Shown: in pieces, positions 47,282 to 58,998 of the stretch
How the letters are laid out: the number at the start of each line of letters is the position of its first letter
Position numbering within the stretch: the first letter of the stretch is position 1
The notes under the pieces: generated by a model
What the model saw: only the letters and a program-made list of their open reading frames with translations
Databases searched by the model: none
Told to the model about the DNA's origin: nothing
Program-made: the position numbers and the translations under genes
Assembly (NCBI GenBank): GCA_026168455.1
Contig: CM047431.1
Location: 27,779,569-27,843,568, forward strand
From: Theocolax elegans
Lineage: Eukaryota > Arthropoda > Insecta > Hymenoptera > Cerocephalidae
Direction of reading: 5' to 3'
DNA length: 64,000 nucleotides

Positions 47282-48253
47282 GGGGTATTCCACGTGAAGT
47301 GGTCCGATCAAAATTTATAATGCGCCAAATTTTGGGTACACATTGCAAATGCTTTTCAGAATACAGAAAAAAATTTTTAGGTACTGGAATTTATTAGTTC
47401 AAAAGTTATTCTAACCACAAAAAGTGAACTTTTTCCAGTTTTTTTCAACACCAGCTGGGTTCATCGCTATTTAACTCAAAATCTATCAACTTTTACTATA
47501 GAACATTATATGTAACATTCGTTGCTAATTATGTCTAGAATTTATCCTTCTGGGTTAGAATTTCTAATCTCAAGGTAAATGTTAGATAAACTACATGTCA
47601 ATATTCAACTTGAAAAAAATCTAATTTCGCCACAATTGATTTTTTTATCCAAAAGTCCAAAAGAAAGCTTGGAGCAATTTTTATGGCCTTCAATTCTGTA
47701 AAAAGTTATGATAATTTAAAGAAACACGAAATTTTTTTAATAATTTAAATGGAAAATACCATGTTAATTTTTGTGAATTTTTTGTCTTTCTTTAAATTGT
47801 CATAACTTTTTGCAGAATTGAAGGCCATAAAAATGCTACAGACCATTTGAAAGGTATTGCTCCAAGCTTTCTTTTGGACTTTTGGATAAAAAAATCAATT
47901 GTGGCGAAGTTAGATTTTTTTCAAGTTGAATATTGACATGTAGTTTATCTAACATTTACCTTGAGATTAGAAATTCTAACCCAGAAGGATAAATTCTAGA
48001 CATAATTAGCAACGAATGTTACATATAATGTTCTATAGTAAAAGTTGATAGATTTTGAGCTAAATAGCGGTGAACCCAGCTGGTGTTGAAAAAAACTGGA
48101 AAAAGTTCACTTTTTGAGGTTAGAATAACTTTTGAACTAATAAATTCCAGTACCTAAAAATTTTTTTCTGTATTCTGAAAAACATTTGCAATGTGTACCC
48201 AAAATTTGGCGCATTTTAAAATTTTGATCGGACCACTTCACGTGGAATACCCC
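47282..48253. mobile_element. Palindromic foldback element, 972 bp
   Basis: It starts ggggtattcc and ends ggaatacccc. The two halves are reverse complements for about 450 bp each, with a spacer of about 50 bp near 47735-47785 and a 25-bp insertion in the right half (about 47835-47860). The flanks are TATATA on both sides, as for the element at 11551. There is no coding potential. Confidence 0.85.
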
Positions 48254-48283
48254 ATATATATAAATGATAAAAAATTAAGTATA

Positions 48284-48643
48284 TTAATTAATATTTTTAT
48301 CGGTCTTACAGTCAATTATATGGGCAGTCAGATTGCCCCTACTTATAATCACCCCCGAAGAATCTATAAAAATAAAATAGAAAATAAAAAATTAAAACAC
48401 TTACTGAAAATAAAAACAAATTATTAATAAAGCAATCTGACTGCCCCCCTGCACCAAAAATCTACTAACGCCAAATACGCTGTCCGACGTTTCGAGCTCG
48501 CTGCTGCTCCTCATCAGGGACTCAATTATTCTTACTCAATTATTTTTTATTTAATTTTTGTAGATTCTTCGGGGGTGATTATAAGTAGGGGCAATCTGAC
48601 TGCCCATATAATTGACTGTAAGACCGATAAAAATATTAATTAA
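48284..48643. mobile_element. Inverted-repeat Penelope-like fragment
   Basis: Arms 48284-48370 and 48558-48643 are inverted copies (gggcagtcagattgcccct / complement). Between them is a hammerhead-like core. The layout fits a Penelope pseudo-LTR flanked by inverted sequence. Confidence 0.65.
48486..48518 (-). ncRNA. Hammerhead-ribozyme-like core
   Basis: On - the sequence reads CTGATGAG, then a stem (gagc / gctc, 8-nt loop), then GAAACGTC. The boxes have the same order and spacing as the core at 20732, but a different stem-loop sequence, so the two come from different Penelope families. Confidence 0.6.
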
Positions 48644-49200
48644 TTTAGTTATACTACAGTCGACATAAGTAATATTTTATTAAAAGTTAAGTATGTTTGC
48701 CGTTTGCATTAGCACTACCCACAGTTTATCATATTAACGGAAACCAGTGTACGATAAAGTGTAATCAGCACCGAGAATTACTATTAGAGCTGATACCCTG
48801 TAATAGTGACTTCAGGGGCCCCTACTGTGGGATCTATTGCGTTTAACGCTTTGTGCCCATTGAGACTTTTGTTCAGGACGCCATGACACACAACATATAA
48901 AAAATTCAGCGAAATTGACGGAAACCACATTTCCCATAAGCGTGTTATGTGATCCTTTAGTATAAATTGAGTTTGTGTCTCCATTAAAATACTGTATAGC
49001 AATTTTTACTGAAGATTATAGGAATATTTAATCATACATTTCTCTCCGTGTATATATCTGCATTTTGAGGTTCGAATTTTTATTCTATTGCGGTAACTTA
49101 ATTCTGTGTAAAATAAATGTATTTTTAATTTTTTAAATTAGAAAGAATACATATATTTGGAATGAGCCTTAAACAAATTGTTTGAATTATTTTAGAGTAC

Positions 49201-50035
49201 ATCTTTTTTCTCGTACACCTCTTTTCTTTGTTAGATAGATAGATGGAAAAGTTGAATCGAAAATATAAAAGCTTTAACATCCGGTATTTTTAATTATCTT
49301 ATTCTAAAAGATATTGCAATGTATTTATATGAATCTTTTTGCAAATTAAAAACATGAGGAGGTCGTAACAGAAAAAACTGTCAATCAAATATGACAGTTC
49401 ATAAAATTAAATTTGTATTCTGCACTATTCTTCTATTTTAATGGATCAAATTACTCCAAATTTTGCAATAATGATTCATTTGGTCTAGAGAATAGCGCTC
49501 TGGTTTTAATGTAGTTGAAAAATTTCGTATTATTATTATTTGTCCTAATTTATCTGACCATTGTATGAAATGCAGTTTTATTACGGTTCTTCGCTAATTT
49601 TTGCTTTTATGCTATGTTATGATGCAAAACTTTACCAGAACAATCACAATAAAGTATAGAATGTCGCTCTGATAACATTTTGTACAAAAAATGATGCAAA
49701 TGGGTTAAAATAAGTTTGCAAACAATAAACAATTTTGCAGGTTATCTGCGAAAAATATAAGTTTTTTTATTTTGCCTAAAGGTGGCGCTGTGTAATATTC
49801 CTATAGGCCTCGATCTGTTGAATCGACCTATCAGCTATTAGTGTTGAGTGCTTACCGAAACGTAAATGCGGTGTGCCTTACCTATTGTTCTGTATAGTAC
49901 TACGTATTATATGATTCTATAATTGTTTTTTTATAACCTTAATTTGTCAAATCTGTCCAATCTGTCAACTCATCAATCAGTTTTGTACAACCTCCCTTTA
50001 ATATAGAATAATAAATTGTGTTAAGAGGTTAAATT
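49201..50035. other. Non-coding, no feature identified
   Basis: AT-rich sequence with short microsatellites (gatagata near 49236). It may be the 5' non-coding part of the CACTA element that follows. I see no gene. Confidence 0.5.
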
Positions 50036-51002
50036 AAAAAAATTGTTTATATTTATGGCAAAAATAAGCCAGAAATGACGGCTTTTTTGCAACAATTTAC
50101 AAATAATATGCTTCGACTATCGAAAAAGGGAATCACATGTACTATTATTAATAAAAAGATGCGCATTGAATTGTATCCTCTTATATGTTGTGTGGACTCA
50201 GTAGCAAGAGCTCCTATGCAAGGATTAAAAGTATTCAATGGAAAATATGGTTGTGCTTGGTGCTTACATCCAGGGGAGTGGTATGAAGGTAGTGGTTGGT
50301 ACCCTACTTTCCAGTCTGTTGCAGAAAGTAGAAATAATTAAAATATGTTGAAACATATGGTGCAAGTCACTAACGACAATTCTGCTGACGACGTTTACGG
50401 TGTAAAATATGCTTCACCGTTAATAAATTTGGCTTATTTTGATTTAGTGAAGGGATTTGTGCCTGATTATATGCACTGTTGCTTTGTTGGCGTTGGAAAA
50501 CATGTTTCTTTGGCCCTTTTAAATACTGTAACTTTGTCATGGGAAGAGCTTAATAATATTCTTGTAAACATTAAAACTCCTCATCAAGTCAGTAGAGCCA
50601 GCAGGTCTTTTACAGAAATGAGCGATTGGAAAGCAAACGAATGGGAGAACTTTATTTTGCATTACAGCGTCCCATTATTTCGAATGTGCTTAAATCAAAG
50701 CTTATTAGAGTACTGGATTTTATTCGTGGATAGTATGTACAGTTTGTTAAAAACTGAAATAACGCCCGAAGAGCTGAATAACGTTAATGAAAAATTATTC
50801 TCGTTTGTATTTTTAACAGGCAAATATTTTTCAAAGAAAATGATGACCTACAACATACATCAGCTCCTTCACATTTCAGAAAGTGTTATGGATTGGGGTC
50901 CTGTTTATTGCCACTCTACTTTTTCGTTCGAATCAGCAAATCATGATACGCTTCAAGCAATACATAGTGCAAAAGGTGTAAATCTTCAAATCATTCGTTA
51001 TA

Positions 51003-51435
51003 CCCACACAGCATGCAATATTACAAAAAAATATTACATGAAATATTATAAAAAAATATTGCGGAAATGTTTAGAAAATGTATCAAAAATATTACAAAAT
51101 ATTCTTCTGAAATAATTCATAGTAATATTTTTTAAATATTATTGAAATATTTGGTGTAATATTTACACTAATAGAAAGTGGAACATTTCACAACATATTA
51201 CAACAATATTACTGAAATATTTCATATAATATTTCGTGTAATATTCCATAAATATTGTATGCAATATTTTATGAAATATTGTTATAATATCAATACATGT
51301 TAAAACAAAAATAATCATTTAGAATATTACTAAAATATTGCACAGACTTTCATCACAATATTTCATGTAACATTGTCGAAACATTACAGTGTAATATTAC
51401 GTGAAATATTTCAACAATGTTTGAGGAATATTCCT
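51003..51435. repeat. Left subterminal AATATT array
   Basis: About two dozen aatatt hexamers, usually as gtaatatt or gaaatatt, spaced roughly 10-20 bp. The same motif clusters at the right end, so the two ends are similarly built although only the outer 10 bp are a strict inverted repeat. Confidence 0.75.
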
Positions 51436-52255
51436 GGAGACTCGATTATATAATTTTTTCTTGTGTAGTAGAATTTCGAAACGAAACGTATTTGACATCC
51501 GGCATTGCACTCCACACAATATGAAATCTTACAAAAAAATATAACCTAAAATAATGCTAAACATATTGCAATAATATTATAAAATTCTTCAATTTATTAT
51601 TTTCTTAACTTTGCTCTAAATTGAACAATTTAAGCTTCTTTTTTTTAACCATATCTACTTGAATTCAACTACCTTTCAGTTTTTGGATTGATTTCCTATC
51701 AATATTCGTTTTTGAGTCATAATAGCAATTAAAGTGAAAGTAACTTTAATTGGAAATATTATTGTCAAATGTCGAATCACTTTCGTAAAAGTGGCAAGTA
51801 ATAACTTGGCTTTCTTCATATTATTATATTCCAGAAGATATGCCAAGGTTAAGATAAGATATATCCGTTTCCTAAGGTCAAGTACTTCTCTTGTGAAAGA
51901 ATACCAATACTGTTACAAAGGTAATAATAGTGTAACAATAATGTAACTAATAAAATATGTAATGTTAATATATGCGAATATGATGGATATTAAAAGTTAA
52001 CATATTAAATTTAATCTGATAGCATGTATATAATAACAGACTTAAAACATTTTATTTTTAAGCAGAATCTACTTAACTTATTAAGATATATTGTACGTAC
52101 GTAAAAATATAAACTATTGCCACTGTATTGCAAAGTGATAGGCAACAATTATTGCAAACATATTGCCAATAGTTATACTATCTTACAATTTTTAAACTGT
52201 TGCCAATATGTTGGCCATAGCTTATAAATTAAAAGAAAAAATTTAAAAAAAATAT
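51436..52255. other. Interior of nested element, non-coding
   Basis: AT-rich. ttgcca/ttgccaat motifs recur at 52115-52215. No gene. Confidence 0.5.
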
Positions 52256-52261
52256 TTGCTG

Positions 52262-52330
52262 TCTGTGGGACTCGAACCTTCAATCTTAAGATTCGAACGC
52301 TGACTCTTTACCACTATGAGCTATTTTGCT
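52262..52330 (-). tRNA. tRNA-like sequence, probably SINE head or pseudogene
   Basis: On - it has a good Pol III B box (ggttcgagtcc) and an A-box-like tagctcatagtgg at a normal spacing. The acceptor arms do not pair convincingly, so a functional tRNA is unlikely. It lies inside the nested DNA element. Confidence 0.35.
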
Positions 52331-52929
52331 ATTTTGTTATTAAGAGTTATTACCAGGCTATAAAGATCTGTTGAATTTATAAAATTTGGACTTAGTAATT
52401 TTTTAACCACATATTCGTAGATTTTTTTCTCCCGCGAAAGGAGCTACGCTTGGATACGATTGTCCGAATTTAGATACCCGTGCTCTATTTTTGAACTTAA
52501 TTATTTTAAATAAAAATATATTGTGCACAATTAAGTAATACTATTTCCGAAATAGTGTTTCAAACGAAATCTTTTTCTACAGTTTGCTCTTTACACTTAA
52601 AAAAAATGTATCTAACTACGAATTATGTTATTTTGTCCCGCGAAAAGGTACTTATTATCTTATAGTAAATAATTATTTCTAAACAAGAATAAAGAATCAC
52701 ATTAAATGAAGAATTAAATACAATTTTTAAGGATAATTAATCCAATTTCTAAATGTATAAATATACAAATTTTTGAAATGTAAAATTTTTTTCTAATTAA
52801 TAATATAATATCAGAATTGAAAAGGATAGTGCATATACAGTTTGCAGTCCTTTATTTAGAAAAAAATCGTTCTGTAATATTCTTCTATTTGGTTTAAATG
52901 TAAGCTCGAATTTTTTGCCATCCTCCTCA

Positions 52930-53000
52930 GGTTATACTAACCATTGACGAGTAGAATAATCAGAGAAGGATGGCAAAAGTCATCGAAACGTCGCCATTAA
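52930..53000 (+). ncRNA. Degenerate hammerhead-like core
   Basis: On + the order is a 5' arm tgccatcct, TTGACGAG (first core box with one mismatch), a complementary arm aggatggca, then CGAAACGTCG. It resembles the cores at 20732 and 48486 but is damaged. It is probably a Penelope pLTR fragment. Confidence 0.4.
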
Positions 53001-53512
53001 TTAACATCTTGGTTTATTCATCGAAATCGATTGTTGCAATGTAATATTTCGAGAAATACTGATAAAAGAATTCAAATACCTACTTCAATAGGACTAGTGA
53101 AATATTTCATAATATTACCGTAATGTTCCACTGTAATATTGTGTGAAATATTATGGAAATATTTCACATTAGATTCACAATTATTTCACATCTTTTGCTT
53201 TAATCGCCAAAATCGAAAAATCGTCGTCTTATATCTTATTTTTATTTTGTACAAGGTTTAAGAAAACTTATATATCAACAATGCAGAAAGATTTTGCTTT
53301 CTATCGTAGAGAAATTATTATAGAAATATAACAATAAAATATTTTAACGATATTTTTATGATAACAAAGAAGTAAGATTTTTAATTAACAAGATTTTTTT
53401 TCCAAATCATAGTAAAATCTTGTCAATTTCATTAAAATTGTATAACTATTAAAAACAGATTAGATAGCAAATCAAATAGCAGATCATCATGTGCAAGTTT
53501 TAAACGTAATCG

Positions 53513-53590
53513 ATAAGCGTTGCGAATAGCGTAGTGGATAAAGCGTTTGTATTTGATGCGTGCATACGGGGTTCGAATCTAGATTAGGAA
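53513..53590 (+). tRNA. tRNA-like sequence, probably SINE head or pseudogene
   Basis: A-box-like tagcgtagtgg and B-box ggttcgaatct lie about 40 nt apart. The cloverleaf stems are poor. It is inside the nested DNA element, next to its right subterminal array. Confidence 0.35.
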
Positions 53591-53699
53591 ATATGTACAA
53601 ATTTTTTCTGCGATAAATATGTGAAAAAAAATAATGTGTATTAATACTTAATAAATATAAATCAATAGCACGGCTCTTGGGATTGCAAATAATTAAGTT

Positions 53700-54138
53700 A
53701 AAAAATTCAATTAATTGAAATATTTTAACAATATTTTGTAAATATTTCATGTAATATTTCTGTTATATTTTTCAAAAATATTACTGTGCTATTTCACTAC
53801 ACCTATTGAAGTAAGTATTTTAAATATTTCATCAATATTTCAGAAATATTTCTTAAAAATTTCATTAAAATATTCTAGAAACATTAAGGTAATATTTCAG
53901 TGGACCTATGCAAGTGTGTGTTTAAAACATTTCATCAATTTTACATAAATATTTCTTAAAATATTATACTGAAATATTATAATAATATTAATGTAATATT
54001 TCATGGAATATTACAAAGTAAGAAATTCGCGGACATAACAATATTTCAGTAATCTTTCATTCTAATATTATTGTAATATTCCGAATCTTAATATGAAATA
54101 TTTCCGTAATATTGACGTAATATTCTGTGCTGTGTGGG
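53700..54138. repeat. Right subterminal AATATT array
   Basis: It is the counterpart of the left array: many aatatt/aatatttc copies up to the terminal repeat. A weaker cluster lies at 53038-53165. Confidence 0.75.
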
Positions 54139-54726
54139 TATGAATATTCAACACAGTATTTACAGCTTATTAAAGGATATCTATCCACATGCTCTAAAAT
54201 TTCCTCCGTAACATATTTAGGAAGCTCAAAACTAATGAATCAGACCGACGCACATAAATACGGATTCTCTATGAACAGTTCTGTTTATAAAAGAGTTGTG
54301 AAGAAAGGCTGCCTTTTTACATCACAGAAAAGAAAAAACGCTCGCAGTGATAACAGTTTCGCTGTATTGATTGATGAAACATTTATTAGAATTCTATACT
54401 TCATTGTTGATAACAAGAATGACAAAGAAGTTACGCTTTGTAATATTGTTAATACATTATTGTTTATAACTGATGCTATAATGATTGTTCGTAAAATTGG
54501 AAGCGAAGTCGTTTGCATAGATACTAATAATAAAATTGAAAAGGTTTGTATTTATGTTGAAGTGCGAAATAATTCATATTTATCAATATTGCCAAACTTA
54601 TATCATTATTAAATATTAATATATATAAATAGTAAATATTGTATTATTTTTAATAAGTATAATATGCTTAATGTAGTTGTTACTAATTCATCAGCAATAC
54701 TTTTATAATAATATGTATTGATTGTG

Positions 54727-55018
54727 ATGAAGCAACTTCAGAATATTATTCTAGGATGTTTCGATAGTTCTTTATTATCATTATCAGGCTGTACTATATC
54801 GTCAAGTATCAAATAAATTTTAATAATTTTGCCTAATCATCGCACAGAAAATTGTGTTCCTTTATTGGACCGACTAATGAAGAAAGAGAATTTTGTATAC
54901 AATGATCAGGCAAAAGTATTGAAATTTACATAATGATACTTTGACGATATAGTACAAGCTGGTGAAGATAGTGAAGTAATATCGACGGTCTTAGTATAAT
55001 TTTCTGAAGTTGCTTCAT
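54727..55018. mobile_element. Foldback MITE, 292 bp
   Basis: The terminal repeats atgaagcaacttcagaa (54727-54743) and complement (55002-55018) are perfect. Pairing continues imperfectly inward (ctatatcgtcaagtatca near 54794 with its mirror near 54935), so most of the element folds on itself. No coding potential. Target duplication not clear. Confidence 0.75.
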
Positions 55019-57379
55019 AATTCATTCGACATCTCCTTCTGATATTTTATATGATAAATCATATGATATCTCATTTAAGATCTCATATGAAATCTTACGT
55101 GATTCATCATATGAGATCTCAAGTGATTTTTTTTAGTAGAGTAGATCTCCAAGCCCAATAAATTCTGAAATTTTGAAGTGTAACCTTCAAGTTTGAGTAG
55201 CAATAAAACTATGTTGCAAAAAATGCAATACTTGTCAATATGTACAACTTGTGAGGTAAACCTCACACCATTATTATTTTATAATTTATATAAGGAGGGA
55301 AGCCTTGTCGAAGGGACATACCTGAAATAAGAAAAAAAAAAAGAATTATTAGTGTATATAGATAGATATAAGGTTAGCGTAGGGAAAATAGATATAAGTA
55401 AAATAAGATTTTAATATAATACCATACCTTTGAGACGACGAGTCCTGGGTGATCCAATGATACTATCCCTGTGAGTCCTGTCCTTGGAGGCGATGAGTCC
55501 TGGGTACTGCTCATGGTTATTCCATCTCCCCTTGAGGCGATGAGTCCTCGGTGAACCTTTTGGCCCTGGGTCCGCTCCTTGGTAGTGTCGGTTAGCTGAA
55601 AGGTTAATAATAAGTAAAACTAGAATACATATAAGGTTAGGATAGAAGGATTGATAGAAGGATAGAGTTAGTTATAATAAGGAAGTTATGTATGTGTGTA
55701 GGATAGTATGTATAGGATATGGGGATAGAGGTTAGGAAGGAAGTAAACACCGGCTACGAATCCTGGCCCGAGCCATTCTCGTCACCGATATTTTAGTACG
55801 TAAAGGGAAGGAATTAATAGGGTTTTATTTGATTTGTTGAGGAAATCGGAGTATTGGAGAAAGGAGGGAGTTAATAACAAAGAGGAAACGATACAACCAT
55901 ACCGCCACCGACGTCCAACCATGTTCCCACGTAGATCCAGTACCATCTCCCGACGACCTGGTGATGAAGAACGAAGGCAGCCACGAAGATGACGACCCAG
56001 GAACTGGTGCACTCTCCACAAACACAAGATAAAAACCCGTTCGCCGTCGTGTAAACAAACGACGCCCGACTCGCGTGCAACGACTCGGCCGGCTGCTCGC
56101 ATACTAGGGTCAGCGCGGCAGAGAGAGGGGGGCGGCGCTCGCTGCTCTCGCACATGCACGCCGCGGCACATGGCGGCGCACCGAGGAGGGGAACGACGGA
56201 ATGAGCGGGAAGTAGCCATCTACAGCGTGTGTGTACGAGAGAGAAAGAAAACACACCTGTTGCATTGGTGGAGGCGCAAGTCAGTTCCTCAACGGAATAC
56301 GGGTTATTTCGTTATTCCGTCACTGGGGAAAAGAAGATTGTTACGGGAATAGATGGCGCGGACGGCGGTAATAGTCAACCATCTAATTAACCTGGAAGAT
56401 ATTATTGGTTGAAAATCAAGGAAGAAGAAGACCATCAGCGCCGCGTTTTAACGAACTACGAGGACGATCGGGATGCTACGAGTCCCGATCGTCATTCGTA
56501 GCCGGATAGTTCCATTGAGCGCACCTAGTTATTTTGATAGAGTAGTTCCGTAGGAGTATTTTTATAAAGTAGTAATTATTCGAGTAGTAGAGTTAGTTTT
56601 GAAGAAGATCGTTTCTCGTTGCGGTAAGTGGGCTGCACGGCCATCAATTAATATATTGATTGAAAGTATCGCCGGGGATTTCTTGCGCGTCGCGTATAGA
56701 CCTCCTGCGAGCCGCGCCGCCATTTTAGCACGTGCCGCGAATTCGAGTTTGTCCGTTTCAAGGGTTGGGAAACGGTTTATTAATTATTACCGGAGCTTAT
56801 GAGACGCGAATATCGGGTTAATTAATTAATACTATGTGGTTATCGGTGATCGGAAGATCGGGCTAGTTCGCGGGAATTTAATTTGTCGAATTTACTTCGT
56901 GTCCAAAATATTGTAACGGTGATCACCCGTAGTGATCGAAATTTGGAGTGAATAAATAGATTGAAATAATTAGTGATTTGATCTAATTAAAATTATTGAG
57001 TTCTTAATTTATCGACCTGTACCTCGACAATTACCGCCACGTGTTTCTGAAGGAGATAGGATTCGTCGTTGGTTTCGCCACCTCCGTATTGGCGTTGGAG
57101 CCACGTCCTGAGGAGTCGTACCGGGAAATTAATTGTATTGGTAAGACCTGGCGCCCAGTAAAATATTAAATACGGTCTTACTGGATCTTAAGGTAACATA
57201 TATATACATTAAATAAAGTGGAAACGAGTAGCGTGGTTTACGGGCCACGAAAGTGAGGACCACGTTACAAACTATAAAACCAGTTATTAAACTTTACGTT
57301 ATGTTTAAACGTACACGGTAGCTCAGTAACAGCTCTTCAAGTTTCAACACTGGTATACGCAACACAGTGGCGCCACATG
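55019..57379. other. LTR-like region, unassigned
   Basis: 55040-55130 has short atcatatgagatctca-type repeats. 55431-55560 has three imperfect copies of gaggcgatgagtcctgggt. 55600-55745 is purine-rich with repeated gataggat. 55880-56260 and 56450-56800 are GC-rich and promoter-like. tggcgcccag at 57149-57158 looks like a retroelement primer-binding site, so the preceding part may be an LTR of a + strand element with nothing left of its coding region. No gene is supported. Confidence 0.35.
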
Positions 57380-57608
57380 TGTAGGCTTCAGCGCTGTGTA
57401 TTTTCTCGGAATACCCGATCAAATTTCAGTCGAATAATTATCGGGGTGATTAAAGAACAACCCGCAGTAAAATCCTTTTATTTATAATAATTTTATTATA
57501 TATTGCGGATACAGCGATGGTTAAGAGCTCTTCACAGCTCGAGCTTCGGAACAAGTCTAAACTCGGGGAACGAAATTGGTTTTTTCCTAGTCTACGTTTA
57601 CCCCCACA
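57380..57608 (-). repeat. 3' LTR of Gypsy 3, with 37-bp deletion
   Basis: In + orientation it starts tgtaggcttcagcg and ends cccccaca. Against the other LTR it shows about a dozen substitutions by hand count and lacks about 37 bp next to its right end. Confidence 0.85.
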
Positions 57609-57839
57609 TTTTTTATTAGCGTTATTTTGCTGAAATCCGCTATATACATAGGTTATCGGTGAATATTGTTATAATACATTTATCGCTGAGCAAATTACAC
57701 ATTACTATAATAATACAAGAGTAAAAGCATGTATTTTTTTTTACAATAATTTACACGCAACGGCATTTACAATAAGGTTGATTAATATAAAATAATACAT
57801 AAAAAAGTATATAAATGTACATAGTTTCGCACCCGTTAA

Positions 57840-58998
57840 ATAGTAGAAACGCTGGGTCCAATGTTAATTTGTACTTTCTTCTTTTTTGCATATGTTTTTA
57901 ATACTGGACGCTGCGCTGGGATTTGGTCGCTATCGTAAACGTTTCCGGTCGCGGGCGTCTGTGCTTCTTCGAGCATGAAATGCGCGGGTTTCAAATGTGT
58001 TTCAAATACACCTGGTCTAATATGCGTTTCAATACCTTATGCGGGCCCGAGTAAGGTCGTTCCAGTGGCTTTTTCACCGCGACAATGTGTAATAATACAT
58101 GCGTGCACGTGTGCAAGTCTTTGAAAAAGAATGCTTTCTTTTTGTATTTTTGCGCTACTGGAACGGGCTTGATCTCGCGCATATATTCTCGAAATTCCTC
58201 GATGAAAATTTGCGGGTCGGGCGTAAAATCGTGCGGCAGGCAAAATTATCCTGGAATTCAAATAGTAGTTCCGTATAAATATTCTGCGGGAGACGCTCCG
58301 GTGTCAAGACGTACGTGTGTGCGCAAACCGAGGAGAACGGTGGATAGGCACCTTACCCAGTTGATGTCAGCATGACACATTAAGGTCGCTTTTAAGTTGC
58401 GGTGCCAACGCTCTATTAGGCCGTTCGCCGCGGGGTGGTACGCGGTGGTTCTCACGCGTTTGCATCCTATAAGCGATAAAAGTGCTGAGAATAGCTGCGA
58501 CTCGAATTGTGCTCCGCGATCGGTCGTGAGAATCAATGGGGTTCCGTAACGAGAGACCCAGTGATCGAAAAACGCGCGACAAATCGTTTGCGCGGTGATA
58601 TCTTTTAAAGGGATGGTTTCGGCCCAACGGGAAAAACGATCAATGAGCGTTAGACAGTATAGGTAGCCTTCGCACTTTGTTAGAGAACCGATAATATCCA
58701 TATGCAAGTGGTCGAAACGACCGTCGGGGGCAATGAATGGTGAGGGTAGTAAAGATACGTACCGTGAGACTTTAGAAGACTGACAAGGAATGCAATTCCT
58801 GCACCATTCTTTGACGTCGCGATGCATATTAGGCCATATATACCGCTGTCGAATAACCTGGTCCGTTACCTTGGCGCTTCCGTGTGCAGGCTCGTGGAAC
58901 AAAGTAAAAATGCGCTTACGAAAAGACATGAAATAATAAGATGAAAAAAAAGCTTTCGATACCATTTCATTGTTTTTCGCACTGTTTCTGTTATACAT
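57840..58998 (-). pseudogene. Gypsy 3 integrase and pol C-terminus
   Basis: From 58998 leftward: a zinc-binding region with HEPAHGSAKVTDQVI and CIPCQSSK, then the catalytic set Asp in LHMDIIG, Asp in LTTDRGAQF and Glu in LIERWHR. The frame ends at 58258. The protein continues in another frame (PQIFIEEFREYM, ERPYSGPHKVLKRI), and then a third (HFMLEEAQTPATG) to a TAA near 57842. The integrase core looks intact; two shifts affect the tail. Confidence 0.85.

Larger units (their letters stand above)
46210..49200. mobile_element. 3-kb element with 471-bp terminal inverted repeats
   Basis: 46210-46680 and 48730-49200 are inverted copies with very few differences; the outer ends read gtactctaaaataattc. 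Each arm includes the same 72-codon open frame (46408-46626 on +, 48784-49002 on -), which has no recognisable domain and exists in duplicate only because the arms do. The arms also contain the first of two diverged direct repeats (gtttccgtcaattt / gtttccgttaat). Inside are a 972-bp palindromic element and an inverted Penelope fragment. No transposase is seen and no clear target duplication. Confidence 0.8.
51002..54138. mobile_element. 3.1-kb DNA element nested in the CACTA gene
   Basis: Terminal repeats cccacacagc (51003-51012) and complement (54129-54138). TAT flanks both sides (50999-51001 and 54139-54141), compatible with a 3-bp duplication if the extra A at 51002 belongs to the element; a 2-bp TA reading is also possible. 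The host frame is kept when a single TAT is left. Both ends carry dense AATATT motifs, a subterminal array such as CACTA-group elements use for transposase binding. The interior holds two tRNA-like sequences and a degenerate hammerhead core, but no transposase. Confidence 0.75.
50036..54612 (+). pseudogene. CACTA/EnSpm-type transposase (Transposase_21), split by an insertion
   Basis: The frame is open from about 50036 without ATG (YGKNKPEMTAFL). It shows VARAPMQGLKVFNGKYGCAWC with a C-x2-C pair, passes an in-frame TAA at 50339-50341 and continues in the same frame. Then come SPLINLAYFDLVKGF, DYMHCCFVGV, DWKANEWENFI, YNIHQLLHI and WGPVYCHSTFSFES. These are conserved blocks of animal Transposase_21 proteins. 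At 51001 a 3,137-bp element interrupts it. The frame resumes at 54139 (EYSTQYLQLIK), with the family C-terminal block RSDNSFAVLIDETFIRI, to TAA 54610-54612. It is 5'-incomplete and not functional. Confidence 0.75.

Noticed and set aside
46408..49002. Duplicate 72-codon frames as genes
   Set aside because: They exist twice only because they lie in inverted arms. There is no domain, and no sign of selection can be assessed.
55489..55515. Hammerhead ribozyme from the gatgagtcc motif
   Set aside because: No GAAA box with a complementary stem follows at a suitable distance.
55782..56254. Overlapping Cys/Arg-rich - strand frames of up to 145 codons
   Set aside because: They are open by GC-rich composition in LTR-like DNA. 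Three overlapping frames are open at once and none resembles a protein.
58085..58375. + strand frame opposite the Gypsy 3 integrase
   Set aside because: It is the antisense shadow of the integrase, whose catalytic motifs are clear on -.
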